The notes: a model not told the origin generated them from the sequence alone. DNA of 32,798 nucleotides from Rhizophagus sp. LPA8_4_AMF (GCA_021464525.1 JADRCO010000482.1:1-32798); one strand, 5' to 3'. Positions 10,860 through 21,260 are shown, numbered from the stretch's first letter. Translations and numbers: made by a program.

Positions 10860-11452
10860 TATATTTGTTTGAGTTAGTGGAATTAGGGACTAATGAGTAT
10901 TTTTGTTTTTTGATTATCAAGTTTTTGCTGATCAATGGATGTATGAACTCCAAAGTATATTCATACAATAAATTGATAAACTTAATGATAATAAGGAAAA
11001 TTTGGTTTTTTATGTCGTTAATTGTACCGTTCTGATTTGCGTATAAAATTGCTTTAATGCCTTAATTCTAGCCAAAAAATCTATCGATTCACGTGACAGT
11101 CGTTGCAATGACGCTCCGAAAAAAAGAATAATATTAATGTGAATGAATATGTTTTCTTCCACGTGGTTCCTTTCTATAACAATGTAAATTTATTTCAAAA
11201 GAAGATTGTTTCTAAAAAAAAATACATCATTTCTCACGCCGAGGCATTAACAATATACATAAAAGTACTCGTGCATTAAGGTACATACAAAAAAAAAAAA
11301 AATTTTTTTTTTACGTATATAAATCGATCATATTTTTTTTTTTTTAAAATAATAATTTTTTTTTTCTCGTCTTTTTTTTTTAAAAAAAAAAACCGAACGA
11401 CATCACCTCAACGATATTATTTCTAAAGCAAATTTTCTTTCCTTATAAAAAG
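10860..11452. other. Intergenic: 3' end of bL31m and promoter of BTB-TLDc
   Basis: An AATAAA lies at about 10968, a possible poly(A) signal for bL31m. TCACGTGA is at 11089-11096 and CCACGTGG at about 11160. Three homopolymer blocks follow: A14T10 at 11289-11312, T13 at 11333-11345, and T10A11 at 11372-11392. A TTATAAAA box lies only a few bases before the start at 11453. No coding signal was found. Confidence 0.55.
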
Positions 11453-12924
11453 ATGATAACACAACAATTTTTACCGTATTTATCACAACATTATTTAAGT
11501 GCCTTAAATAATAATAGTGATTTTGATGTAATAATTAAAATAGGGGAGGGAAATAATTATAAAGAATTTGAAGCACATTCTTTTGTATTATTTACAAGAT
11601 CAAAGTATTTTCGTGCTGCATTATCAAAAGAATGGGTTAAAAAGCAAGATAATAAAATGATTTTTCATAAACCAAACATTTCTCCCAAAGTATTCGAAAT
11701 TATTCTTAAGTAAGTGATTAAAAAAAAAAAATATTTTTAAAAATTAAAATAACTTTAACCCTTATCCTTTGCAGGTATATTTACGGAGGGATTGTTGAAA
11801 TCGATACTGAAAATCCTGAAGAAATATTGGATTTATTGATCGCTTCAGATGAATTATATTTTGAAGAAATATTGGATTACTTACAAGAAATATTTCTTGA
11901 ACCAATTAAAGGTTCTCTACAAGATTATATAGTTCTTATCATAAATATTTCAATACGATATCCGACTTTCAATGTGATTAAAGAGTATGTTAATTTCACA
12001 ATAAAATATTCGCCTCATATAATATTTTTTAGCAAAGAATTTTATAATTTAGATCGAGAGATTCTTGAATTATTATTACTAAGGGATGATATTATGATTA
12101 AAGAAGTTCAATTATGGGATTGTTTATTAGAATGGTGTAAATTTAAAGTAGAACTTAATAATTCGAACATCGAAGAATGGAATAATATGGATTTTATTAG
12201 ATTAAAGGAAAGTTTACAACCATTTATTAAACATATAAGATTTTCTCAAATGACAACAAGTGATTTCACCGATAAAGTTTTACCTTATAGAGCAAGTGTT
12301 GAAGAATATATTTATGACATAATTAAAAAAATATTTTTTACTAGTATAAGGGATATGATTAGATTATCATTCAATTTTTCAGTAGAACAACCTAAACGTA
12401 GAGGAATTGATTCTTTATTAATTAATATAAAAGAGTGTATATTAATTTCTTGTTGGATTGATAATAAATCATATAATTATTATTCTTTTTCAACATTTCC
12501 TTACGATTTTCATTTATTATATAGAGCGAGTAAGGATGGTTTTAATGATTCAACATTTCATAAATTATGTGATATGAAAGGTCCAACTCTTACTATAATA
12601 CGTGTTGAAGGATCAAATGAATTAATTGGTGGTTATAATCCTTTAGATTGGCAATCTCCTCCTGATTGGGTTGAGGGTATAACTAGGGATAGTTTTATAT
12701 TCAAGATTGATAATCAAGATCTTGAAAAATCTATTCAAAGTAAACCTTATATTGAAAATTCTGTAGCGAGTAAATTCGATAATGGACCTGATTTTAGGGA
12801 TGATTTAACTATTTGTGGATCTAGATGTCATTGTGAACATTTTGGTTATAATAAACGTATTATATCAACCGGGTTAGATTTTGTTATGGCTGATTATGAA
12901 GTATTTAAAGTTGTAAAATCTTAG
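11453..12924 (+). CDS. BTB-BACK-TLDc protein, two exons
   Basis: Exons are 11453-11709 and 11775-12924. The 65-nt intron (GTAAGT to TTGCAG) splits a Lys codon after its second base, and removing it gives 468 aa without interruption. BTB spans about 14-123 (FDVIIKIG, AHSFVLFTRSKYFRAAL, YIYGGIVEI, LLIASDELYFEEILDYLQ). BACK spans about 140-245 (YSPHIIFFSKEFYNL, VQLWDCLLEWC, LQPFIKHIRFSQM). TLDc spans about 304-465 (ILISCWIDNKS, FHLLYRASKDGF, GPTLTIIRV, IGGYNPLDWQS, DFVMADYEVFKV). TLDc domains elsewhere act in oxidative-stress resistance or bind the V-ATPase; BTB-BACK-TLDc proteins are strongly multiplied in Rhizophagus and their substrates are unknown. No lesion is visible. Confidence 0.88.
11710..11774 (+). 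other. Phase-2 intron of the BTB-TLDc gene
   Basis: Donor GTAAGT at 11710, pyrimidine-rich end and acceptor TTTGCAG ending at 11774. The junction restores Lys-Tyr-Ile-Tyr-Gly-Gly, the sequence seen uninterrupted in the intronless paralogue at 4575-5480, which confirms the splice. Confidence 0.9.
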
Positions 12925-13392
12925 TTTTTTATTTTGTAAAATATAGAGTTGTAATATCAATATATGTAGAATATAGAATATAAGTTTTTTTTTTTTATTA
13001 GATTTTATTCGTCGCGTAGAAATAGAATTAGAAATTTTGTATTCATCAAAATAAAGAATATTCCGTTACGTTCAAAAAATATTATTTATAAATTTGTAAT
13101 GAAACACTTATTTTGATGTGCCAAGAGAGGATCGAATGAACTTATGAAAAATAAATCCCTCAGAGTCAGGAGTTTTAAATTCGGATTGAATTAACTCCGG
13201 TCAACACCATGATCTAACTCTAGCTGGATTCTAATTTAAATTTAATTTGGTTATAGATTTCGTAATCTATTCGTACTGAATTGAATCCAGATTTTTCAGA
13301 ATTTTCATAAATCCGGTTCTATGCCCTAATGCCTTATTTAGTCTTCAATCGAGCTGTACAAGGGTGGTTGAATCCTCTCACGTATTCTGTAT
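12925..13392. other. Intergenic, slightly richer in G+C than its surroundings
   Basis: No gene is seen. From about 13130 the base composition becomes more even and short near-repeats of AATTCGGATTGAATT and TGAATTGAATCCAGATTT type appear. This suggests inserted element debris continuous with the RNase H-like fragment downstream. Confidence 0.35.
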
Positions 13393-13512
13393 TCAAAAGG
13401 TTGAATAAGAAAATGGACAAGTAACTTGAGCGGAGTGCAAGTACGCTGGTATCCCGGAAATTGGAACCTCAAAGAATGCAGGGAGTTGAAATGGCTTCAA
13501 GTCCATCATTGA
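13393..13512 (+). pseudogene. Possible RNase H fragment of a retroelement
   Basis: The plus frame ending in TGA at 13510-13512 includes WTSNLSGVQVRWYPGNWNLK (13414-13473). RNase H domains of LINE-type retroelements have a strand and loop of the form V-x-W-x-P-G-H-x-x-[IL]-x-G-N. Here VRWYPGN and the spacing fit, but the His and the following GNE-x-AD are not preserved. The opposite strand is also open over 13393-13596, so the assignment is weak. If right, it is the 3' part of a dead retroelement between the BTB-TLDc and ubiquitin-like genes. Confidence 0.25.
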
Positions 13513-14798
13513 CATTCCAGTGACAGAGGAAATCTCTGGACTAAACGACAAGTGGAGGATAGTAAACTTATCTGAATCTTTTACTCGCACAACCAATTGT
13601 TGCCTTTGAAATGTATCTGTTTCTCACTTATTAAAGAGTTTAATAAAGAGATATTAAATTATAAAGTCTCTTTTAAAGTATTTTTCCCTTCATTTCAAGT
13701 TTGTATTAATATTATTATAAAAATTCGATCGTTACATTTATTACTTACTTTGAAAGAACACAGAAAAAAATAAAATAAAATAGAATGAAAATATTATTAT
13801 AAAGATGCTTTAATGAATGCTAAGTTCTTACACATTAATACATATATGTTCACTGCTAAAGTATCCGTCAGAACTTTTTCAAGAACGTTAAACCGCATTA
13901 ACTCAAAAGTTCCTAAATCGTGAAAACGGTTATTAACTTTTCATCCATCAGTGCCAGAGACATAAAAATAACACCGTTTGATGCGTTTCTTTCTGATGAA
14001 TCCAACAAACTGTGTTTCATTGATATCAAACACAAATTTTTAGATTCGTCATAGCAAAACGTATCAAGTGATGATATTTTTTTTGTCGCGTTGATTATGA
14101 TCGCTGTTAATTGATATCATTTTTTAAAAATTCTTTTTTCATCACTTTACAAACTAAACTCGCTTTTAAGATCAAGTACAGATTCGATTGGTTTTCTTGA
14201 TTTATACAGTATTAAAACTGGATCAAAAAAAAATAGGATCTTATTATAAGCTATTATAATTTTAGGAAAGTACTCAAAGGTCATTTAAATCATTATAAAA
14301 AAGGTCATTCGAAACAACTGCCAAGAAGTTTGCTAAAGATAAAGTTAGAAATTAGCATTCTCAGAAAAAGTTGGAAAATTTCATAAACTTCTGAAGGATT
14401 GATAGTTGTTACATCGGTCAACGGGTAAGTTTTTAAATTTGGCAAAGGATAAGATTGAACATGAAGTCGTTGCAGTTATGATACTGTGAACACATTCCTC
14501 AGTAGTTTCCTCTATGTAAAAATAAATGGGCTCGTGATATTTTAACCAATGTATGCCTGTATGCAGTGTATTGTCATCTGGATTGAACTTTCATAACTTG
14601 TCGACGCAACTTTATTATACATTATGATAAATGGTATCCATTTATTCTTAAATCATTGAAATTTTAAAATATATGGCTTACTTTATTAACTCAACTTGCT
14701 CTAGAATAATATAAGAATACTAATCCGTTCTCCCATCTACACCTAATAAATCCAAATTGAAAATAAATTTCATTAACAAAATACTATATTTTAAATTG
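13513..14798. other. Intergenic, no gene recognised
   Basis: AT-rich sequence with no domain-bearing frame. The segment 13857-13892 resembles 4427-4462. On the minus strand AATAAA occurs at about 14683-14688 and 14638-14643, possible poly(A) signals for the ubiquitin-like gene. No hairpin of note was seen. Confidence 0.45.
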
Positions 14799-15299
14799 TT
14801 AAAGACCTCCACGCAATCTTGAAACAAGTTGAATATTTGCGCCGTGTGGAATTCCATATGAAGAAAGAGTTCTTTTATCTTCTAATTGATAACGTCCCCA
14901 TAAAAGTCTCTGATGATCTACCGGGTACGGTGTCTTTTTATGATACATTTCTTTCAATTCGAGTACCGTATTTTCTGGATCGATGAGAATACCGATGGAA
15001 TTTTTTGCTGTATTCTCAATCGTGACTTTATTTATAATGAACACTTGTATAACACCTGCAACTTTTTGAAGAAGCCTGATACTGTCGCCTGGACGAATGT
15101 TATAATCTGATACTTTAAGCTCATCTTGAAGTTTGTCGGCACCGAGATGTAATTCCTGTTTCTCCGGTTTAATGGGTGGTTTTATATTTTTTAATGTTTC
15201 AATTTTTTGTTTCACTTGATAAATGGTATCATCAGAACAGATTTCAAGTTGCAATTCAACACTACTGTATAAAAGAGTAACAACGAATGTCATAGCCAT
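14799..15299 (-). CDS. Tandem ubiquitin-like protein with C-terminal LRGG
   Basis: The intronless 166-aa protein consists of two ubiquitin-like domains. UBL1 (about 3-80) is divergent and lacks a diglycine. UBL2 (about 83-165) matches ubiquitin over DHQRLLWGRYQLED, RTLSSYGI and the end VSRLRGG, followed by one Leu (166) which a protease would have to remove. Aligned by eye to ubiquitin, the Ile44 position is Leu133, Val70 is Val159 and Arg72 is Arg161, but the Lys48 and Lys63 positions are Tyr137 and His152 (not lysines), while Lys27 and Lys33 positions keep Lys116 and Lys122. Two UBLs ending in LRGG is the layout of vertebrate ISG15 and FAT10. It is probably a conjugatable modifier; it is not a polyubiquitin. 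A TGA at 15315-15317 in frame upstream fixes the start at M1 or M3. Confidence 0.85.
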   Translation of the reverse strand: MAMTFVVTLLYSSVELQLEICSDDTIYQVKQKIETLKNIKPPIKPEKQELHLGADKLQDELKVSDYNIRPGDSIRLLQKVAGVIQVFIINKVTIENTAKNSIGILIDPENTVLELKEMYHKKTPYPVDHQRLLWGRYQLEDKRTLSSYGIPHGANIQLVSRLRGGL

Positions 15300-15751
15300 T
15301 TTTTTTGTACAAGTTCAAGAAATTTACTAAAGAAATATTTCGAAATTAAGACCAATATTTCTTTTATCCAAAAAATTTGGAGTAGAAATCCCGAATACGA
15401 AAAATTAATAGTCAAAGAACAAAACTGCCAATACATATATGATTTTAATTCTACTACTACTAGTCGAAATAGTGTTCCCATGAATCCTAAATCAGCCATA
15501 AATGAGTACTGGATTAGTGTCCAAAATCAGCTATAAATTAGAATTATTTAGGCTGATTAGAATACTAATTCATAGTTGATTTATAGCTAAAATTAGTCAA
15601 TTTTTACTATTTCGATTAGCATATACAGTATTAAAACATGGCAACGTAATTTTTAATATGGAATTAACGTTCCTTAAATTGTTTGACATTTTTTTTTTTT
15701 TTTTAACGAGAAAATATTTCTTGTTTGATATTAAATAAATTTTAATTAAAC
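15300..15751. promoter_or_regulatory. Divergent intergenic region between UBL and RBR ligase genes
   Basis: The 452 bp lie between two start codons pointing outward, so both promoters must be here unless longer 5'UTR introns exist. T16 at 15689-15704 lies about 50 bp before the RBR start. AGCTATAAAT (15529-15538) and its reverse complement ATTTATAGCT (15579-15588) form a 10-bp inverted pair with related sequence (ATCAGCCATAAAT) at about 15491. Co-regulation is inference. Confidence 0.5.
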
Positions 15752-16615
15752 ATGTCTTATTTCGAATGTATCTTTTGTTTTGAAACGGAAAATAGGGATT
15801 TTCGTAAAATAACTACAAAATGTACTCATCACGCTGTTATTTGTGCGAAATGTGTTAACGAATACATTAAAAGTCAAATCGACAGTAAAAATGTCCTCGA
15901 AATTACTTGTCCTACGAATGGATGTAATGAAATAATGAAAAGACATGATGTTAAAAATTTCGCAACAGATGATGTTTTTAAAGAGTACATTAACCGTTTG
16001 TTTTCATAATTTCTTATACCAAAATGGGTGATTTTACTTAACGCATTAATTTCTTTTTTGATTTAGATATGATGAGCTTACTTACAATATTGTGATTCAA
16101 CGGAACCCGGATTTCAGATGGTGCAAAGCCTCTTGTGGAGTTGGACAAATACATACGGGAAAAGGTATCATCTATATTAATGAGAATTATAATTTTGAGT
16201 TATTTATAAGATCTTCTTCCGTATAGATATTTCACCAATTATGATGTGTTATAATTGTGGCGCGAAGTCATGTTATACTCATGATGTTACCTGGCATGAG
16301 GATCAAACTTGTGAAGAATACGATGAAAATATGAAACAACCGGATCCTGCTACCGATGAATATTTATCACAAAAGACGAAGAAATGTCCCGGATGTTCTT
16401 TAATTATTGAAAAAAATAAAGGATGTAGCCATATGACATGTTATAACTGTAGATTTGAATTTTGTTGGTCGTAAGTTATTTGTTATATTATTTAAAAAAT
16501 TATATATATGTGTATATATTTTTTTTAAAAACAAAAAATTTTTTATTCTATATTATGATTCTATATTAGATGTTTACACAAGCATCCTAACCATCTTCCC
16601 ACTTGTGGTCGTTAA
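15752..16615 (+). CDS. RING-IBR-RING (RBR) E3 ubiquitin ligase, four exons
   Basis: Exons 15752-15999, 16067-16164, 16227-16470 and 16570-16615 give 211 aa; introns of 67, 62 and 99 nt begin GTTTTC, GTATCA and GTAAGT and end in TAG. RING1 uses Cys6, Cys9, Cys24, His26, Cys31, Cys34, Cys53 and Cys58. The IBR uses Cys102, Cys106, Cys123, Cys126, Cys131, His139 and Cys144 (WHEDQTCEEY). RING2 (CPGCSLIIEKNKGCSHM) has Cys169, Cys172, the expected catalytic Cys182, Cys187, Cys190, Cys195 and Cys198. RBR ligases take ubiquitin from an E2 onto the RING2 cysteine and pass it to substrate. The protein is little more than the RBR core, with no substrate-binding domain visible. The first donor is not canonical beyond GT but is the only one that keeps the frame. 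Confidence 0.85.
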
Positions 16616-17364
16616 TAAAATTCTATCATACGATTATTTTTATTATATCCTTGATGACACAAGCTTTGAGTATATGCGAGAAGGCAGACACATCTATTCA
16701 TACTATTAAAATATATTCAATGTTTATTTTTTTTTTGTATATTTTTCTTCAAATGAATTTGTTTCTAATAAAATTAAACTCTATATTTCTAAGTATATAA
16801 CTGATAATATCAATGTTTCCCAAGTAGAGAATTCAAGCAGTATATTCCGATATGAAACAATATATGAAGAAATGTATCAAACTATCAATACACTTATGAC
16901 AAATATCCTAAATTATATTGTTATGGTTTATGAGAATAGACCGGTTTTACATTACATAAATTTATTATAGTAAATCGACTTATTATTCATAAAGTTTTAG
17001 ATTACGTGATATTATAGCATTTTACCAATGAAAGTTCTTATTTTGCTATATTCAGTAAAATCACAAATATTTTATTTTATTTTTTTAACCAACCAATTAC
17101 ATTAAATTACATTTGTCTGATTAATAAAATTTTACAAAAATTTGAAGTACAATAAAAAACAATAATAAAAAACCTATTTTTATCCGATTAACCCAATTAA
17201 CCCCGATTAAATTACATCACAGTAAAAAAAAAAAAAAAAAAAAAATTAATCTTCGAATTCTTCGCAAACGTAAACAATCGTAGAATCCCTAGAAATAAAT
17301 AAATAAATAAATAAATTTTTTTAAAAAAAAAAATTTTTCGAAAGAAAAAGATAATTTGATAAAT
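16616..17364. other. Intergenic between convergent genes
   Basis: AATAAA-like sequence follows the RBR stop at once (16614). An open frame at about 16727-16974 on the plus strand ends in VYENRPVLHYINLL; it has no start context or domain and is not called a gene. A23 lies near 17223 and an (AAAT)6-type tract at 17294-17316. CCGATTAACCC and CCCCGATTAA form a short near-repeat at about 17186-17208. Confidence 0.45.
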
Positions 17365-18364
17365 TCATACCGAATCTCTCTTTAAAACTTGTCGCATGTC
17401 AACGCTATAACTTTCAGAATTTTTTCGAGCTCTAGTTGAAATAGTTCTAGCGATAGGTTTGATTAATTGTCTTCCATTTCTATCATCCAATTTTTTAAAA
17501 ATGTCAACAATTTTTTCAACTTCTTCAATTTCGGCGATTTGTTCTTCAAAATGGGATTCACAATGTGATATAATTGTATTGATATCTTCGATACTTTTTT
17601 GTATTTCTTGTAATAATCGTAATAATTGTTCTCTAACAACTTTTAATTTAGAATTTAAAAGTTTACTTTGAATTGTAGTAACACCGGCAGCAATAGCAGC
17701 AACTACAGCTGTGGCCGCACTGTAAAAGAAATTAAAAAAATTTGAATAAATATAATTTTGGTAAGGACATAATTTAAAAAAAATCATACCCATGAACGAC
17801 GAAACTCGAACTTATTGTAACGATAAGTTTTGCAGGAAGAATAGCCAAAGAAGCACCAGCAGTGAACGGTACAGCAGCAATTGCAGCCACACCAACTATA
17901 AATACACTACCTTTCGCGAATAATATAGATTCATTTGTATTTTTATCTAATTTATTAATTTCAATATTCAAACCGGTTTGTTCTTTAGTAATTTTATCAT
18001 CATAATCAGTAATTTCATTAATGATTTCATTTAAACAAATTTTAACATTTTCAAGTTGAATTATTAATTCGGATTTACTTCTATTAAGTTTAGCATCGCT
18101 TAATTTTTTTAAGGAGACCAATAATTCATCACTACTAATATTATCTTCTTCACAAAATTCAGCGAATGTGATCAAATCATCAGCATGATTGCTTAATCTT
18201 TGATCATAATCTTTGGCAAAATTTCGAAATTTTTCTTCTTGTTCAGGAATTTTGTCAAGTTTACTTTGAATAAATTTATCTTCAATTTCAAGTTGTTTTA
18301 TTTCTGAAAAATGTTTAATAGAATCAATAATTTTATCTCGTATATTAGAAGTTGAAGTGCTCAT
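17365..18364 (-). CDS. Two-exon helical protein with a central hydrophobic hairpin
   Basis: Exons are 17790-18364 and 17365-17719 (minus strand); the 70-nt intron (GTATGA to TTACAG) is phase 2 and the joined length is 309 aa. Residues 1-145 are charged, heptad-like and helical. About 146-206 is hydrophobic, rich in Ala, Val, Ile and Gly and with two segments that could insert in a membrane, the intron falling within it. About 210-275 is a second coiled coil, and the C-terminus is basic and polar. There is no signal peptide. Long helices flanking a hydrophobic hairpin are the layout of alpha-helical pore-forming proteins (ClyA, HBL, XaxA types), but also of ordinary membrane-tethered coiled coils. 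I do not recognise a family motif, so any pore or toxin role is speculation from architecture. Confidence 0.7.
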
Positions 18365-20850
18365 TTTTGATTTTTATTAAGAAAAAAAATTTTAAAATTT
18401 CTATTATTTAATATTTTTGATATTTTAATAATGGTCTAATTCTTTTGATTTTTTTTGAAATTATTTTTTGAAAAATACCTTTCTAAAAGTCAAAGTTTTT
18501 ATAATAGATTACAGGATTTTTTAATGTTACGATAAACACTTTTTATATAACGGAAGTTTTACTTTATTAAGGTTAATTGATGAACAGATGTTCCGGAAAA
18601 CCTTCTAATAATGCCCGATTTTTTTAAACTAACCAACAAAATCTTTTATATTAAATTACAAAATGGAACAGCTTGCATTTTTTAATGATCACAAAAAATA
18701 AATAGATATGTATATTATTTATATTATGTACAAAGAAAGAGTAATTTTTTATCGTTTCGAAAATAAATTTTATTATTTTACACGACAGCTAAAAAGTTAC
18801 GATTGGATCCACCCATGATTTGCGATTTTCATGGACCTTATGTATTCTAAAAAAGGAAAGATCTTTATAAAAATAATTAATAACCGATAAACATGGTGTA
18901 ATGTAATGAAATAATTCACACTTTAAAAATACATGACTGATAAGAAAAAAAAAAAAAACCGTACGATTCCTTTGCCTCTTCTCTTACCAAAAATCGTTCT
19001 TAATAGCAATTTGGGTTATTCAAATTTCACATTTTGACATTCAAAAATGAAAAAAATATAATTATATGACATATATGACGGTTAGATCAACATCCCCCAA
19101 AATGTTAGGCAAATTTTTATTCCGTTTGATTAACGCGTGAATTTACTTTATTTAACCCTGAGAGAAAAAAAAAATTATTCCGGATTTAAACTTGTAATAT
19201 AATATTTTTTTAAAGTTTTCTCGATACGGAAAGAAAACTAAGGGAATTACGGTGACTCACATTCGCGTGTTTAAAAAAATGGTATTACAATGCTGTGAAA
19301 TGTGAATTTTCACAATTTCACAATTACGGTGGCTTTTTTAATACAGTATGTGATTTTAGATGTTAAGAATATTTTGTTTATAATTTGTATATGTTATTCG
19401 TTATTGTTGAGTGTTAATTTATGATGTTATCGATCATTAGTCGATCATGTGGTGCACAAATATGGTTAAGGTTTCTTGGGCTCGTGACATTTAGATCTTA
19501 TACCCTTGAATTTTCTTTATCTGAATCAGGAATAAAACCAGTTTTTGCAACAATTTCGTGTGAATTTTGTTTCTTCTGGAAAAATCATCTCCTCTTTTTT
19601 TCCTTTTAATATTCATAAAAAAGGAAAAGTTTATATTACAACAATCATCTAAGATCCCTTATGATAATCTAATATTCCATGAATCGACTTTTTCACCTTT
19701 ATATCATACGCCTTCTTTGAGAAGGATCGGGATCGTGAGTTCGTGATTTCTACTTATAAAATTCTCATTAAAATATATGATATCATATGTGAATGGAAAC
19801 ATTTAAATAAAAACTTTTCTTTGTAATAATCCCTTTTAAATTTTTCATAATGCTGGTCAAATTTATATATTGTTGATTTTCCCAATTTGCTTATTACTAT
19901 TTAACGTTAGTTTTACTCCTATTTTTCCATGATAATTATTTATTATGACTTTCTTGTGTACAGCCGTACAAAGGAGTTAGTTGAGATTTTAGGGGGTTAT
20001 TACTTAAATGATAATTAGAATGATTTTGTATTATATCCTTTTAAAGCCTTATAATCTTTACATTTTAAGTATATTTAAATTGATATTTGTAAATCAAAAA
20101 AAAAAAATTAAATAAAAAACTTTTAAAAAATCGAGATTTCAAAATATGATAACGATATTATGATTGAGATATTTTTAAAATGTCCTTTTTACTGAAAACA
20201 ATTTATTAAACATATAAATTACAATATAAAAAATTATGTTAATAAAATTTTATTTGGCATATCAGATATGAAATTCGTGAAATGTCATAATCATATGTCA
20301 CGAAATCTATCTTGCGTCACTTATATTATCTGTTATAAAAAGTCTAAATTAAAATATACATGTGTACACATAATTCGATAATTACACGGCACGCAATTAC
20401 GTCAATGTTTAGGTACGATACCGTATATTGCGGGCCACAATTCCGCATGCATAGTATTAAAAGTTCTTGATTATATCATATATATTATTTAAATAATTAA
20501 ATTTTTATACATAAATATTTTTCCTTATTACTATACAACTGAGTTTTTTATTCATAATAAAAAGACACGGTGTAGTATGGTCCCTGTTATACAGTACTAA
20601 GATTCTAAGAACCATATACTTTTAAAAGTTCTCAATATTACATCAATTCGCATTTCGACTGAATTCCTGTTTATAATTCGGACTATTTTGTGTATACTTT
20701 GTATACTTTATAAATGAAAATACTTACGTAGTTACGTACATTTTGACTATATATATTATGTGTATTATTATTTTTATTAGTCTAATAAAAATTTTGAACG
20801 TAACTATAAATATATTTAAATACTGTATATCAGTTAAGGTAGTGTTAAGG
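18365..20850. other. Gene-poor region, no gene recognised
   Basis: AT-rich DNA upstream of the helical protein gene. A short near-palindrome lies at 19293-19323 (CTGTGAAATGTGAA, then TTCACAATTTCACAA). A diverged inverted pair (TTCGTGAAATG and CATATGTCACGAAAT) lies at about 20274-20308. The segment 19421-19609 is open but has no domain. No RNA gene was recognised. Confidence 0.45.
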
Positions 20851-21260
20851 TATCCGGAATTTTCGCCGGTCCATTTCACCGATACATTTTCCTGAATGAA
20901 CCATTTTTACCATTTTACTGAATGTTGAATGTCCATTTGCCGAAGGTCATTTCACCGAAGATATGGAATTTTCAATTTTCCTTTTCTTTTTTAGAAGACA
21001 ACCAAATTATTTCCTTTTTAATTAAAGGAAAATCAATTTATTCAGTCTTAAGTTCTAAAAAAAAATAACAAATTCATCATACTCATCTTTTATCGAATTG
21101 TTTTTGATTAAGGAATTATGTTATTACCTAACATTACCGGCGAAATGTCTTTTGACGAAACGCCCATCCGAAGAAATTTCCCTTCGGCGAAACTTCCCTT
21201 CGCGAAATGACCCTCGCCAAAATGGGTTTCGGCGAAATAGATTTCGGAAAACGTACCGTA
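20851..21260. repeat. Fold-back of diverged TTCGGCGAAATG minisatellite units
   Basis: The left arm (about 20851-20965) contains several diverged copies of CATTTCRCCGAA, such as CATTTCACCGA at 20872 and CATTTCACCGAAG at 20949. The right arm (about 21135-21250) contains the complementary motif, such as CGGCGAAATG at 21138, TTCGGCGAAAC at 21184, TTCGCGAAATGACC at 21199 and TTCGGCGAAATAG at 21228. A spacer of about 170 bp separates the arms. Each unit is itself nearly palindromic (TTTCGGCGAAA). The motif is far richer in G+C than its surroundings. Confidence 0.65.

Noticed and set aside
13393..13596. 67-codon minus-strand frame
   Set aside because: It begins at a non-ATG codon (TTG); no domain was recognised and the opposite strand has the better, though weak, retroelement signal.
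14799..15299. Reading the tandem UBL gene as polyubiquitin
   Set aside because: The two domains differ greatly, there is no diglycine between them, and Lys48 and Lys63 positions are lost.
15290..15499. Minus-strand frame overlapping the UBL start
   Set aside because: Different frame, hydrophobic low-complexity product, lies in the divergent promoter region.
16455..16800. Two plus-strand frames over the end of the RBR gene
   Set aside because: They cover intron 3, exon 4 in the wrong frame and the 3' flank; splicing into exon 4 restores the expected CWSCLHKHPNHLPTC ending instead.
16727..16974. Possible further coding exon after the RBR gene
   Set aside because: Open for about 80 codons and ends in a natural-looking peptide, but has no start, splice partner or domain; the RBR protein is already complete.
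17459..17671. Plus-strand frame within the helical-protein gene
   Set aside because: Complement of the second exon; the Ser/Ile/Cys-rich product is typical of an antisense frame.
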